From Tous-C4FEB sp044356555 (GTDB taxonomy: Bacteria; Verrucomicrobiota; Verrucomicrobiia; Opitutales; Opitutaceae), in assembly GCA_044356555.1 (NCBI GenBank), contig JBIKWB010000010.1, positions 102,178-166,177 on the forward strand: a stretch of DNA of 64,000 bases, written 5' to 3'. Every line of letters begins with the position of its first letter. The first letter of the stretch is position 1. Position numbers and translations under genes: made by a program. Positions 1 to 7,914 of the stretch are shown in pieces. The notes under the pieces were generated by a model. It was not told the DNA's origin and ran no database searches. It worked only from the letters and a program-made list of their open reading frames with translations.

Positions 1-587
1 GGCAACGCGAAGAGGGCCAAGGCCAGAATGAACACGGAGCAACCGGCCAGCAGGAAAAAGGGCGCGTGCCAGTCGAACCAGCCGGCGAGCGTCAGCCCGA
101 GGGGAACGCCGAGGACGGAGGCGAGTGGAAAGGCGGACATGACGTAGCTCATCGCGCGACCCCGGCGGGTGGGAGGGATGATATCGCCGATCATGGCGGT
201 GACGAGAGAGCTGGAGATGCCGCCGAAGGCGCCGGCGATGAGCCGGGCAATCAGCAAAGCGGAGTGGGTGGGCGCGAGGGCGCAGGCGAGAGTGGCGAGA
301 CCGAAGCCGGCGTAGACGAAGACGAGCGCGCGCTTGCGATCGATGCGGTCGAGGAAAAAACCGCCGGCAAAACCGCTCAGAGCGGCGGCGAGCCCGTAGG
401 CGGCGACGAGGTGGGTGAATTGCGCGGGCGTAAGATCAAACGCACGCATCAGCTGCGGCCCCAGCGGCAGCATGATCATGAAATCGAGGACATGCGTGAA
501 CTGCACGGCGGCCAGCGCGATCAAGGTCGCCAACTCGCGCCGCGGGGTGAGCGCGTGGTGTTCGACGAGAGCGGCGGGTGCGGACAT
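1..587 (-). CDS. MFS transporter, N-terminal part (gene runs off the left edge)
   Basis: Reading the minus strand from an ATG at 585-587 gives an open frame to the window edge, about 195 residues. After a short polar N-terminus come several hydrophobic helices. The conserved MFS loop between helices 2 and 3 is visible as GGFFLDRIDRKRAL, followed by further helices. This is a drug/sugar efflux type major facilitator permease of the inner membrane; the substrate cannot be told from the N-terminal half. It lies 72 bases downstream of the LysR-type gene on the same strand, so the two may be co-transcribed. The long open frames on the plus strand here are shadows. Confidence 0.85.
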   Translation of the reverse strand, partial: MSAPAALVEHHALTPRRELATLIALAAVQFTHVLDFMIMLPLGPQLMRAFDLTPAQFTHLVAAYGLAAALSGFAGGFFLDRIDRKRALVFVYAGFGLATLACALAPTHSALLIARLIAGAFGGISSSLVTAMIGDIIPPTRRGRAMSYVMSAFPLASVLGVPLGLTLAGWFDWHAPFFLLAGCSVFILALALFAL

Positions 588-659
588 AAACGGGGCAGGG
601 TCGGGCGTTTTGCGTAAAGCGCAACCGCGAGGTTGACCGCGGGGGAGCCCGGAGTGGCG

Positions 660-1556
660 TCAGGCCGGCAGGGCGAGCTCGGCGGCGCGCTCGCGGAGGA
701 GCGTGAGAAACTGTTCGGCGCCCCGGCTTTGGTAGCGTTGGAGATGGCGGATGACGGCGAGCTCGCGCGTGGGAGAACCGCCGGAGAGGGCGATGTAGAC
801 GAGATTGGCTTTATCGTCCGGATCGCGCGCAACTTGGGGTAAGATGGAGATGCCGACGCCAAGTGCGACGAGGGCTTTCACGGTGGCGACTTGGGCGCAC
901 CGGAACCCCACGCGCGGCTCGAAGTGATGGTCGCCGCAGAATCGCTGGATCTGACTCGCGAGCGAGCTGGAGGTGCCGAGGATGACAAACGTCTCGCCAG
1001 CGAGATCGGGGGCCTTCACGCGAGGCTTGCGTGCCAACGGATGGTCCTTGGCCACGACGAGGAGCAGCGGTTCGGTGAGGAGCGGTTCGATGGAGAGCCG
1101 CACGTCCTTGACGGGCAGGGCCACGATGGCGAGGTCGACCTCGCCCTCGACCGCGGCCCGGGTGAGATGGGTGCGAAAATCCTCACGCACATCGATTTGC
1201 AGATTGGGGTGACGCTCCCGGCATCGGGTGATGAGCGTGGGCAGCAAATAGGGAGCGACCGTCGGGATGGCACCGACGGTGATGCGGCGTTCCAAGGTGG
1301 GGTGATCGCCCAGTTCTTTGGCGGCATTTTCGATTTCGAACAGGATGCGGCGGGCGCGTTCGAGGAAAACTTCGCCGGCCTCGGTGAGGACGGCTTTGCG
1401 ACCGAGGCGGTGGAAGAGCTTTCGACCGACCTCGGCTTCCAGGTTGATGATCTGCTGGCTAAGCGATGGTTGGCTGATGTTTACGCGCTCCGATGCGCGG
1501 GTGAAATTGCCGGTTTCAGCGACGGCGACAACGTAGCGAAGTTGGTGAAGTTCCAT
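660..1556 (-). CDS. LysR-family regulator, OxyR-like but lacking the peroxidatic cysteine
   Basis: A 298-residue LysR-type regulator with the winged helix-turn-helix at residues 1-60 (SQPSLSQQI recognition segment) and a type-2 periplasmic-binding fold after it. The effector domain is close to OxyR: IPTVAPYLLP matches the OxyR signature IPTVGPYLLP. When the redox loop is aligned with E. coli OxyR, the residue at the C208 position is Cys (RFC) but the C199 position is Ser in SSSL. A second Cys lies 13 residues further on. It should bind DNA as an OxyR-type tetramer but may not sense peroxide by the usual disulfide. The start codon overlaps its own presumed operator, which suggests autorepression. 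Confidence 0.9.
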   Translation of the reverse strand: MELHQLRYVVAVAETGNFTRASERVNISQPSLSQQIINLEAEVGRKLFHRLGRKAVLTEAGEVFLERARRILFEIENAAKELGDHPTLERRITVGAIPTVAPYLLPTLITRCRERHPNLQIDVREDFRTHLTRAAVEGEVDLAIVALPVKDVRLSIEPLLTEPLLLVVAKDHPLARKPRVKAPDLAGETFVILGTSSSLASQIQRFCGDHHFEPRVGFRCAQVATVKALVALGVGISILPQVARDPDDKANLVYIALSGGSPTRELAVIRHLQRYQSRGAEQFLTLLRERAAELALPA

Positions 1557-1601
1557 AGTCTATGACTATGATTGGAATAGTTAGATGTGATTTCAACTAT
1601 T
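1554..1601. promoter_or_regulatory. OxyR-box-like LysR operator between the divergent genes
   Basis: The tetranucleotides ATAG (1555), CTAT (1566) and ATAG (1577) are each separated by exactly seven bases. This is the spacing of the OxyR consensus ATAG-N7-CTAT-N7-ATAG-N7-CTAT; the fourth element at 1588 reads TGAT. Two perfect 7-bp inverted repeats overlap it: CATAGTC/GACTATG (1554-1570) and AATAGTT/AACTATT (1576-1601). If the TAGTAT at 1615-1620 is the -10 of the rightward gene, the two dyads are centred near -65 and -39. These are the usual recognition and activation positions for a LysR-type activator. Confidence 0.65.
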
Positions 1602-1669
1602 GAAAGAGATGCCGTAGTATAGGGGACCTGACCGCTACTGGGTTAGGGATTCAACCAAAGACAAAACCT

Positions 1670-1852
1670 ATGAAAAACTACATCAATGCTTCGACGATCA
1701 TCCCTAGCGCTACCGCTGCGATCGTGCTGCTGCTTTCTTTCGCTACCCTGGTCAACGCGGACCTCGTTCTCGGCTTCGGCGCAGTGCTCGCACTGGGCCT
1801 GATCGCCGCGCTCGAATACCGCCCGAGCCAGAAGAGTTTGCGAGGCCTCTAA
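1670..1852 (+). CDS. Small membrane peptide, probable target of the LysR-type regulator
   Basis: A 60-residue protein with no family I recognise. Two hydrophobic stretches (about residues 12-29 and 32-47) separated by an Asp suggest a helical hairpin in the membrane, followed by a basic tail. It is divergent from the LysR-type gene, the presumed operator lies upstream, and a strong intrinsic terminator follows its stop at once, so it is its own transcription unit. No clear Shine-Dalgarno sequence precedes the ATG. The isolated unit and terminator make me believe it is real despite its size. Confidence 0.65.
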   Translation: MKNYINASTIIPSATAAIVLLLSFATLVNADLVLGFGAVLALGLIAALEYRPSQKSLRGL

Positions 1853-1880
1853 TCGAGGTTTCGTCAAACCCCTCCCTGCA

Positions 1881-1912
1881 ACGGGGCCGGAGCAATCCGG
1901 TCCCGTTTTTTT
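1881..1912 (+). terminator. Rho-independent terminator of the small membrane peptide gene
   Basis: An 11-bp stem with a single G-T pair (ACGGGGCCGGA / TCCGGTCCCGT), a GCAA tetraloop and a run of seven T. Confidence 0.9.
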
Positions 1913-1940
1913 GCGCCCGGCGACCAGCTTTGCCGCAGAC

Positions 1941-3017
1941 TCAATGCCCTTCGGCGAGGTCGCCCGGTTTGAGGAGCGGAGCGAAGAGGGCTTTGTTGGC
2001 GCTCTTCATGTAGGCTTCTTTGGCCTCGATGGTGCCGTCTTTCACGCGAGCCATGAGGCTGTTGTCCATGCTGATCATGCCGTCGGCACTGCTGCTTTCG
2101 ATCAGGCTGCGGATGTTGGCGATCTGGCCGCTGCGGATCGTGTTGGGCAGGGCCTCGTGGCTGAGGAGGATCTCATGGACGGCGCAACGACCTTTGGGGA
2201 TGCGTTTGCAAAGCACCTGGGCGACGACGCCGGCCAAGCAGCCGGCGAGCATGACACGGACCTGATTTTGCTCGTCGGCGGGGAAAGCGTTGATGATGCG
2301 GTCGACGGTTTTCGGGGCGTTGTTGGTGTGGAGGGTGCCGAAGACGAGCATGCCCATGGAGGCGCAGCCGAGGGCGAGCTTGATGGTCTCGAGTTCGCGC
2401 ATTTCGCCGACGAGGAGGATGTCGGGATCGTGGCGCATGGCGCCTTTGAGGGCGGTGCCGAAGGACTCGGTGTGTTCGCCGACCTCGCGGTGAACGATGA
2501 CGGATTTTTTGACGGGATGAACGAACTCGATGGGGTCCTCGATGGTGATGATGTGCTTGGTGAGGTTCGAATTGATGTAGTCGATCATCGCCGCGAGCGT
2601 GGTCGATTTGCCGGAACCGGTGGGGCCGGTGACGACGACAAGACCCTCGGTAAGGTGGCAGAATTTCTTGAGGGCTTCGGGGAGTTTGAGGTCCTCGAAG
2701 GACATGATTTTCGCCGGAATATGGCGAAGCACGGCGGCCTGGCCCCAGTGGTTGTAGAGGAAGTTGGCCCGGAAGCGGGGGAGGCCCGGAATCTCATGGG
2801 CGAGATCGAGATCGCGGCGCTCGAGAAACTCGGCCCAACGTTTGGGCGGGCAAATCTCCCTGAGCAGATTCTCCATGGTTTCGGCGTCGATGGCGTCGGG
2901 GCCGATGGCCTGAAGCGCGCCGGAAATGCGGGCCTTGGGCGGGATACCGACGGTGAGATGCAGATCGGAACCGCCCTTTTCGAGCATGGTTTTGAGCAGA
3001 GCGTCGATGGCGGCCAT
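1941..3017 (-). CDS. PilT-type twitching-motility ATPase
   Basis: A 358-residue hexameric secretion ATPase that powers type IV pilus retraction at the inner membrane. The N-terminal PAS-like PilT domain starts with GSDLHLTVG. The Walker A motif GPTGSGKST is at residues 131-139, the Asp box around IITIEDPIEF at 156-165, the Walker B region DILLVGEMRE near 199-208 and the His box GTLHTNNA after it. Length is usual for PilT/PilU. It follows a small membrane protein and a second PilT-like gene on the same strand with almost no spacing, so the three form an operon. PilT and PilU cannot be told apart from sequence alone. Confidence 0.93.
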   Translation of the reverse strand: MAAIDALLKTMLEKGGSDLHLTVGIPPKARISGALQAIGPDAIDAETMENLLREICPPKRWAEFLERRDLDLAHEIPGLPRFRANFLYNHWGQAAVLRHIPAKIMSFEDLKLPEALKKFCHLTEGLVVVTGPTGSGKSTTLAAMIDYINSNLTKHIITIEDPIEFVHPVKKSVIVHREVGEHTESFGTALKGAMRHDPDILLVGEMRELETIKLALGCASMGMLVFGTLHTNNAPKTVDRIINAFPADEQNQVRVMLAGCLAGVVAQVLCKRIPKGRCAVHEILLSHEALPNTIRSGQIANIRSLIESSSADGMISMDNSLMARVKDGTIEAKEAYMKSANKALFAPLLKPGDLAEGH

Positions 3018-3021
3018 GGGA

Positions 3022-3285
3022 TCAGGAATTGTGGGCGGCGAGCAGGCGTTGGAGTTGGTAGCGGCGGTAAAGGAACCGCCCGAGGTCGCCGGCGAAGGCG
3101 ACGAGAAAAGCGATTATTATGACCCAGGAAAGCTGCAGGGGAAATTTCAGGTAACGGCGGGCGATCATAATCACCACGCAGCAGATGATGAAGAAAATGA
3201 AATGGCCGATCACCACGCGGCGGGCTTTGCGGTGGGCCTCAATGAGAACGTGGAGCTCGGCGGTGGTGGGCGGCGGGCGGGGCAT
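3022..3285 (-). CDS. Small membrane protein between two PilT-type genes
   Basis: An 87-residue protein of unrecognised family. A basic N-terminal segment is followed by two predicted transmembrane helices (about residues 25-42 and 50-66) and a basic C-terminal tail. It overlaps or abuts the stop of the upstream PilT-like gene and ends 4 bases before the next PilT gene, so translation is probably coupled. It could anchor or couple the ATPases to the pilus platform; that is inference from position only. Confidence 0.75.
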   Translation of the reverse strand: MPRPPPTTAELHVLIEAHRKARRVVIGHFIFFIICCVVIMIARRYLKFPLQLSWVIIIAFLVAFAGDLGRFLYRRYQLQRLLAAHNS

Positions 3286-4856
3286 CAGGTGATCTTGGCG
3301 CGGAGGACGCGGTTGGAAATACCGGCGAGGGCGGTGGCGGCGGTGATCGCGCGGTCGTTGTAGAGGCCGAAAACCACGTTATCCATGAGGCACATGCCCT
3401 CCTTTATGCCTGTCTCCATGGCGTTGCGGATACCTTGGGATTTGCCTTCGCGGATGAGGTTCGAGACGGCTATATTGTTGACGAGAATTTCGCAGGCCAA
3501 AACGAGGCCGCCGCCTTCCGCGGCGGGCAGCAGGCGCTGGCACACGACGCCGCGAAGACTTTCGGCGACGCTGGAGCGGATCTGCGTCTGTTGGGCGGGT
3601 GGGAAGACATCGAGCAGCCGGGTGAGCGTGGTGGCGGCATCGCTGGTGTGCATGGTGCCGATGACCAAGTGCCCGGTCTCGGCGGCGCTCACGGCCATTT
3701 CGATCGTCTCCAAGTCCCTGAGTTCACCGATAACGATGATGTCGGGGTCTTCGCGGAGAGCGCCCTTGAGTGCGGTGAAGAAGGACTTGGTGTGCGCGCC
3801 CACCTCGCGTTGGGAGACATTGCAGCTCTTGGCCGGTTGGACGACCTCGATCGGGTCCTCGACCGTGATGATGTGGTCGGTGCGGGAGGTGTTGAGGTGG
3901 TCCACCATCGAGGCGAGCGTGGTGGTCTTCCCGGAGCCCACCGGGCCGGTGATGAGAATGAGCCCGTTGTGGTAGGAGAGGAGTTTCTTGAGGGTGCCGA
4001 CGTGTTGAGCGAAACCGAGGTCTGTGAGGCTCCGCATGCGGTCGGGCACTATGCGGTAGGAACCGGCGGTTCCGTTTTTGTGCACCATTAAATTCACCCG
4101 ATAGCGGCCACTGCCTCCGGGGGCGAGGGCGTAGTCGTAGTCTTTACGCTCGAGAAACGTCTTTTTTTGTCCGGCGGAAAGAAGGACGGTATTGATGCGC
4201 AGGGCGTCCTTAGCGGTGAGCGCGTGAGGGCTGAGGAAAGAGAAAGCGCGGTTCTTGCGCACAAAAGGTCGGGCTCCGGTCGAAAGGTGGAGATCGCTTG
4301 CACCAAAGGCGGAGGTCGCGCGCAACAGGCCACGCAAGCCCGCGGCCAGGGCCGCATCGTCGAGCGTATCAATGGCTTCGAAAGGAAACTTGGGCGCATC
4401 GGCAGAGATGTTGGGAGGCGCGGGGGTTTCGGTCGCGGGGGTTCTGACTGGCGCGGCACCCGGGGGTGCTGGCAACGGGTCTTTGGCGGGTTCGCGGCTG
4501 GGTTTGGGTTCTTGCGCTGCGGGGAAGGAGGGGGGGGCGGGCGCGGGCTGACCTTGGCCGGTGGCGCGAAAGCTGAGTCCGCGGGGCCGGGCGGGTGCGG
4601 TCGTCGGGGAAGCATCGGTCTCTTCGGCGAACGGATCCTCGAGAGGTACTCCTTTTTGGCCCTTGGCGACGGCTAGGCCGGCGAGTTTTTCCAACAAGGC
4701 GACATCGCTGACCAGGCCGTCGTCGATAATCTTCTGCGCGAAATCCATGAAATCGGCTTGGGGGCCGAGGGCTTCGCGGAGACTCCGGCACTGATCGGGG
4801 CGGAGCAGGTTTTGATCGAGGGCGAGGCGGGCGAGCCAGCGGATTTCCGGTTTCAT
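3285..4856 (-). CDS. PilT/PilU-like ATPase with N-terminal domain and Pro/Ala-rich linker
   Basis: A 523-residue protein when started at the ATG at 4854-4856. A start at 4874 would add six residues, and the frame stays open to 5222. Residues 1-75 form a small helical domain resembling the N-terminal domain of GspE/PilB-type ATPases. Residues 82-150 are a Pro/Ala linker. From 186 (ASDLHLSTG) a complete PilT ATPase core follows, with Walker A GPVGSGKTT at 304-312, the Asp box TVEDPIE, and DIIVIGELRD. It differs from the neighbouring PilT by this extension, and PilU-like or regulatory roles are possible. It is first in the three-gene pilus operon. Confidence 0.88.
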   Translation of the reverse strand: MKPEIRWLARLALDQNLLRPDQCRSLREALGPQADFMDFAQKIIDDGLVSDVALLEKLAGLAVAKGQKGVPLEDPFAEETDASPTTAPARPRGLSFRATGQGQPAPAPPSFPAAQEPKPSREPAKDPLPAPPGAAPVRTPATETPAPPNISADAPKFPFEAIDTLDDAALAAGLRGLLRATSAFGASDLHLSTGARPFVRKNRAFSFLSPHALTAKDALRINTVLLSAGQKKTFLERKDYDYALAPGGSGRYRVNLMVHKNGTAGSYRIVPDRMRSLTDLGFAQHVGTLKKLLSYHNGLILITGPVGSGKTTTLASMVDHLNTSRTDHIITVEDPIEVVQPAKSCNVSQREVGAHTKSFFTALKGALREDPDIIVIGELRDLETIEMAVSAAETGHLVIGTMHTSDAATTLTRLLDVFPPAQQTQIRSSVAESLRGVVCQRLLPAAEGGGLVLACEILVNNIAVSNLIREGKSQGIRNAMETGIKEGMCLMDNVVFGLYNDRAITAATALAGISNRVLRAKIT

Positions 4857-5157
4857 CGCGATGCGTAACTTCATGAATGCGCGCAGGGCGCGGGGTGCCA
4901 AGCGCGAAGCCGCGGAATTTTTTGGGCGGAGCCGAAAGTGCGAGGGCATCACGCGCTGATCGGGCGTAAGGCGAATGACTCCGCCACTGCGCGCCCTGCT
5001 GGAATAAGACCGGTTTTGAGGCGTGCCCGGAAAGTAAACTTTCCTGGGCCACTTTCGCTTCTCTCGCTTGCCCCATCGTCTGGCCAAAATCCTAAGCTCT
5101 TCTGCCAAACCTGTCATAAGCAACTGAAGCGGTTGCAAAATGGCCTGAAAAACGGGA
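4857..5157. other. Leader region upstream of the pilus operon, with a palindrome
   Basis: About 300 bases with no convincing gene, although the pilT-like frame stays open through it. It holds a near-perfect palindrome at 5025-5048, with GGAAAGT and ACTTTCC arms around AA extended by GCCC/GGGC with one bulged base. There is no T-run beside it, so a protein-binding site or RNA hairpin is as likely as a terminator. Confidence 0.4.
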
Positions 5158-5595
5158 CTATTTTTTGCCGGGGCCGATCGGGCGAAGTTCTTGATCGATG
5201 GCAGCGAGGGTGAAGCGAGCAAGCTCGGTCTCCATGCCGGCCTGGGCTATGAAAAAAACCCCGTGAAGGATGGATTCGATTTTGGCTCCGACAGGACATT
5301 TATGGTTCGGCGTGAAGGTGCGGAGGCCGTGGTTGGGGGTGGGTTCGACGGCCCGGTAAACATCAAGAAGCGAGATGTTTTGCGGTGTGCTGGCGAGGGC
5401 GAAACCCCCGGTGGCGCCCTTTTTCGCGGAGACCAGGCGGGCTTTGACGAGGACTGAAAGGAGCCGGCGGATGACGACTGGGTTGGTGGAGACGCTGCCG
5501 GCAATCTCGGCCGAAGGCACGGCTGCGCCTCGGCGGAAGGCCAAATAGGCGAGGATGTGCACGCTGACGGCGAAGCGGGAGTTTCCAGTGATCAA
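5158..5595 (-). CDS. Rrf2-family transcriptional regulator
   Basis: A 145-residue Rrf2 protein starting at a TTG (5593-5595), the only start that gives the family N-terminus. The winged helix is seen in NPVVIRRLLSVLVKARLVSAKKGATGGF, followed by the ISLLDVYRAVE dimerisation helix. Only one cysteine (KCPVG) is present, so it lacks the three-Cys iron-sulfur site of IscR/NsrR. It is closer to the cysteine-poor YwnA-type members. It is divergent from the helicase gene. Confidence 0.88.
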   Translation of the reverse strand: MITGNSRFAVSVHILAYLAFRRGAAVPSAEIAGSVSTNPVVIRRLLSVLVKARLVSAKKGATGGFALASTPQNISLLDVYRAVEPTPNHGLRTFTPNHKCPVGAKIESILHGVFFIAQAGMETELARFTLAAIDQELRPIGPGKK

Positions 5596-5606
5596 TTTAT
5601 GTAACT

Positions 5607-5635
5607 AAGATGGTTGTCTATTGCCGTATGGTCAA
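5607..5635 (-). promoter_or_regulatory. Possible promoter of the Rrf2 gene
   Basis: On the minus strand TTGACC (5630-5635) and CATCTT (5607-5612) are 17 bases apart and 12 bases upstream of the TTG start. The -10 is weak, so this is tentative. Confidence 0.3.
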
Positions 5636-5728
5636 ACGGAATGTCGGCTACGCTCTGACGGGCGCGGCCATCTCCGGGGTTGCCAAGCGGGGTATTTGCG
5701 AGAGGTTCAGCGGTTTAATTCGTCACCT

Positions 5729-7387
5729 ATGTTCAAAAAATTTCTCGCGAAGTTGCGCGAAAAAATCGCCCCCGCCAAGAAACCAGCCCCGGCAACAGCC
5801 GCATCGACGCCGGCCAAGCCCGCAGCGCGGGAGCACGATGGTCGCCGGCAGGGCGGCGACGGAGCGCGTCGCGGCGAGGGACAGGGACAAGGCCGCGGCG
5901 GCTATGGGCGTGGCAATGGCGAAGGTCGCGGTGAAGGCCGGTCCGGCCGCGGTAGTGGCGGTGAGCCGCGCCGGGATTTTCAGCCCCGAAGTGGCGAGCG
6001 TGGCGGCCGTGGCGGTGGTCGCGGAGAAGGCGGCGGCGGTGGCCGGCGGGATGATTTTCGCGGCGACAGCCGTGGCCCGCGCGAGCCGCGGGAGCGCCCG
6101 GTCATCGACCAGAATTACGACCATCCGCGCGCGGCGCCGATCAAGCCGGCGGTGCCGATCGACGTGCCGAAGATGGACACGGCATTTACCAAACTCGGGC
6201 TGTCGGATGCGTTGGCATTTGGCGTGCAGGAGATGGGCTATGTCGAGCCCACGCCGATTCAGGCGCAGGCGATCCCGGTGGTGTTGTCGGGCCGCGATCT
6301 GATCGGTTCGGCGCAGACCGGCACGGGTAAGACGGCGGCGTTTGCTCTGCCGATCATCCAGAAACTCGGCACCCACGGAAAGCTGCGTTGCCTGATCCTC
6401 GAGCCGACCCGGGAACTGGCGCTGCAGGTAGAGGAAGCGTTTCAGAAATTTTCCAAATTCACCGATCTCCGCGTAACCATCGTCTACGGTGGCGTGGGCT
6501 ACGGCAAACAGCTGGAGGATCTGCGCGGCGGGATCGACATCTTGGCGGCGACGCCGGGCCGGCTGCTCGACCACATGGAGCAAGGCAACGTGTCGTTGGC
6601 CAACGTGGACATCCTCGTGCTCGACGAAGTGGACCGGATGTTGGACATGGGCTTTCTGCCGGACGTGAAGCGGATCGTGCAGAAGACGCCCAATACGCGG
6701 CAGACGCTGTTCTTCACGGCCACGGTACCACCCGAGATCGCATCGTTGGCGAGTTGGGCGTTGAAAGATCCGGCGCGCGTCGAGATCGGGCGGCAGCGCT
6801 CGGTCGCGGAGACGATCGCCCATGCGTTTTATCCCGTGGTGGCGTCGCAAAAATTCGACCTGTTGCAACTGCTGCTGGAGCAGACGGATTTCAAGAGCGT
6901 GATCATTTTTGCCCGCACGCGGATGGGTTCGGACCGCATCGCGGACCGGCTCCAGCGCAAGGGTCACACGGTCGGCGTGCTCCACTCTGACCGTAGCCAG
7001 CGCGAGCGCATCGAGGCGCTCGAGGGCTTCAAGTCAGGCAAATTTGAAGTGCTCGTGGCGACGGACATCGCGGCGCGCGGCTTAGACATCGCGGGCGTCT
7101 CCCACGTGATCAACTACGACGTGCCGGAGAATGCCGAGGACTATGTGCATCGCATCGGTCGCACGGGCCGCGCGCAGAACACCGGCGACGCGTTTACGCT
7201 CGTGACTGAGGAAGACGTGCGTGACGCCCGCAGCATCGAGCGCTTCACCGGAATGACGATCGAGCGGAAGAAGATCGAGGGTTTCCCCTACATCTATTCG
7301 GCGCTCTTTGACGAGAAGGCGCAGGCGGAAGTCGCGGCGGCGGCGGCGAAACCGGTGAGCCGGTTGCACCGCGGCGTGCGGCGCTGA
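5729..7387 (+). CDS. DEAD-box RNA helicase (RhlE-like) with N-terminal Gly/Arg-rich region and a DEVD box
   Basis: A 552-residue helicase started at the ATG at 5729 (MFKKFLAKL); an upstream in-frame ATG at 5621 would add 36 unlikely residues. Residues 30-125 are an Arg/Gly/Asp-rich low-complexity stretch with many RGG-like triplets, placed before the core rather than after it as is usual. The core then shows a Q motif (PTPIQAQ), motif I AQTGTGKT, PTRELALQV, TPGRLLDH, motif II as DEVD instead of DEAD, FTAT, and HRIGRTGRA. It likely remodels RNA during ribosome assembly or cold adaptation. An intrinsic terminator follows. Confidence 0.92.
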   Translation: MFKKFLAKLREKIAPAKKPAPATAASTPAKPAAREHDGRRQGGDGARRGEGQGQGRGGYGRGNGEGRGEGRSGRGSGGEPRRDFQPRSGERGGRGGGRGEGGGGGRRDDFRGDSRGPREPRERPVIDQNYDHPRAAPIKPAVPIDVPKMDTAFTKLGLSDALAFGVQEMGYVEPTPIQAQAIPVVLSGRDLIGSAQTGTGKTAAFALPIIQKLGTHGKLRCLILEPTRELALQVEEAFQKFSKFTDLRVTIVYGGVGYGKQLEDLRGGIDILAATPGRLLDHMEQGNVSLANVDILVLDEVDRMLDMGFLPDVKRIVQKTPNTRQTLFFTATVPPEIASLASWALKDPARVEIGRQRSVAETIAHAFYPVVASQKFDLLQLLLEQTDFKSVIIFARTRMGSDRIADRLQRKGHTVGVLHSDRSQRERIEALEGFKSGKFEVLVATDIAARGLDIAGVSHVINYDVPENAEDYVHRIGRTGRAQNTGDAFTLVTEEDVRDARSIERFTGMTIERKKIEGFPYIYSALFDEKAQAEVAAAAAKPVSRLHRGVRR

Positions 7388-7408
7388 GCCAGCGGGCGCA
7401 GCGAAATC

Positions 7409-7435
7409 AAAGGCCGGTGCGAACCGGCTTTTTTT
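7409..7435 (+). terminator. Rho-independent terminator of the helicase gene
   Basis: A 10-bp stem (AAAGGCCGGT / ACCGGCTTTT, one G-T pair) with a GCGA loop, running into a seven-T tract. It also argues against the upstream TTG at 7434 as the arsR start. Confidence 0.88.
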
Positions 7436-7469
7436 GTGTCCGGTTCCTGCCGCGATCCACCGATCGCGC

Positions 7470-7498
7470 TTGATTCATATTCCTTGGCAAGCATACGG
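7470..7498 (+). promoter_or_regulatory. Possible promoter of the arsenic operon
   Basis: TTGATT (7470-7475) and ATACGG (7493-7498) are 17 bases apart, which would place the transcription start within a few bases of the GTG at 7506. The arsR message would then be nearly leaderless. The -10 match is modest. Confidence 0.4.
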
Positions 7499-7505
7499 AT
7501 TGGGC

Positions 7506-7889
7506 GTGGATCTGATCAAAATCTACGAATGCCTGTGCGACCGGACGCGGTTGCGGTTGCTCAACGTGCTGGCGCAGGGGCCGGTGTGTGTATGTCACTT
7601 TCAGGCGGTGCTCGGGGAGCCGCAGGTAAAGATTTCCAAGCATCTGGGGTATCTGCGGGAGCGCGGCCTGGTAGAATGTGAGCGGCATGGAAACTGGGTG
7701 GTCTATGCGTTGCCGACGAAGCCGTCGCGGGAGCTGAAGGCGAATCTGGCGTGTTTGCAGGACTGCGCGCGGGAGCATGCGGTGTTTAAACGCGATCTGG
7801 CGCGGCTCAAAAAGATCGAGCCGGCGTGCGCCTGGGTGCGGGCGGGCGAGCCGGAGAAGGCGCCGGGGCAGGTGCGTTGCGGCTGCTAG
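7506..7889 (+). CDS. arsR: ArsR-family metalloid-responsive repressor
   Basis: A 127-residue winged-helix repressor when started at the GTG at 7506; the longer frame from 7434 begins inside the preceding terminator. The pair in PVCVCHF sits where classical ArsR proteins carry their As(III)-binding CVC motif. The recognition helix KISKHLGYLRERGLV follows. Further cysteines occur in LACLQDC, PACAW and the C-terminal RCGC. It should repress the operon until trivalent arsenic binds. GAPDH and arsJ follow on the same strand, which fits an arsenate-induced operon. Confidence 0.9.
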   Translation: MDLIKIYECLCDRTRLRLLNVLAQGPVCVCHFQAVLGEPQVKISKHLGYLRERGLVECERHGNWVVYALPTKPSRELKANLACLQDCAREHAVFKRDLARLKKIEPACAWVRAGEPEKAPGQVRCGC

Positions 7890-7914
7890 GGCGTGGTGGG
7901 AGAAGACTTTTAAC

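Noticed and set aside
1911..3122. A 403-codon plus-strand frame opposite pilT
   Set aside because: It is acidic, Gly/Val/Glu/Asp-rich antisense sequence typical of high-GC shadows; the minus strand carries a full PilT with all motifs.
5025..5048. Palindrome as an intrinsic terminator of the Rrf2 gene
   Set aside because: It lies more than 100 bases after the stop and has no adjoining T-run.
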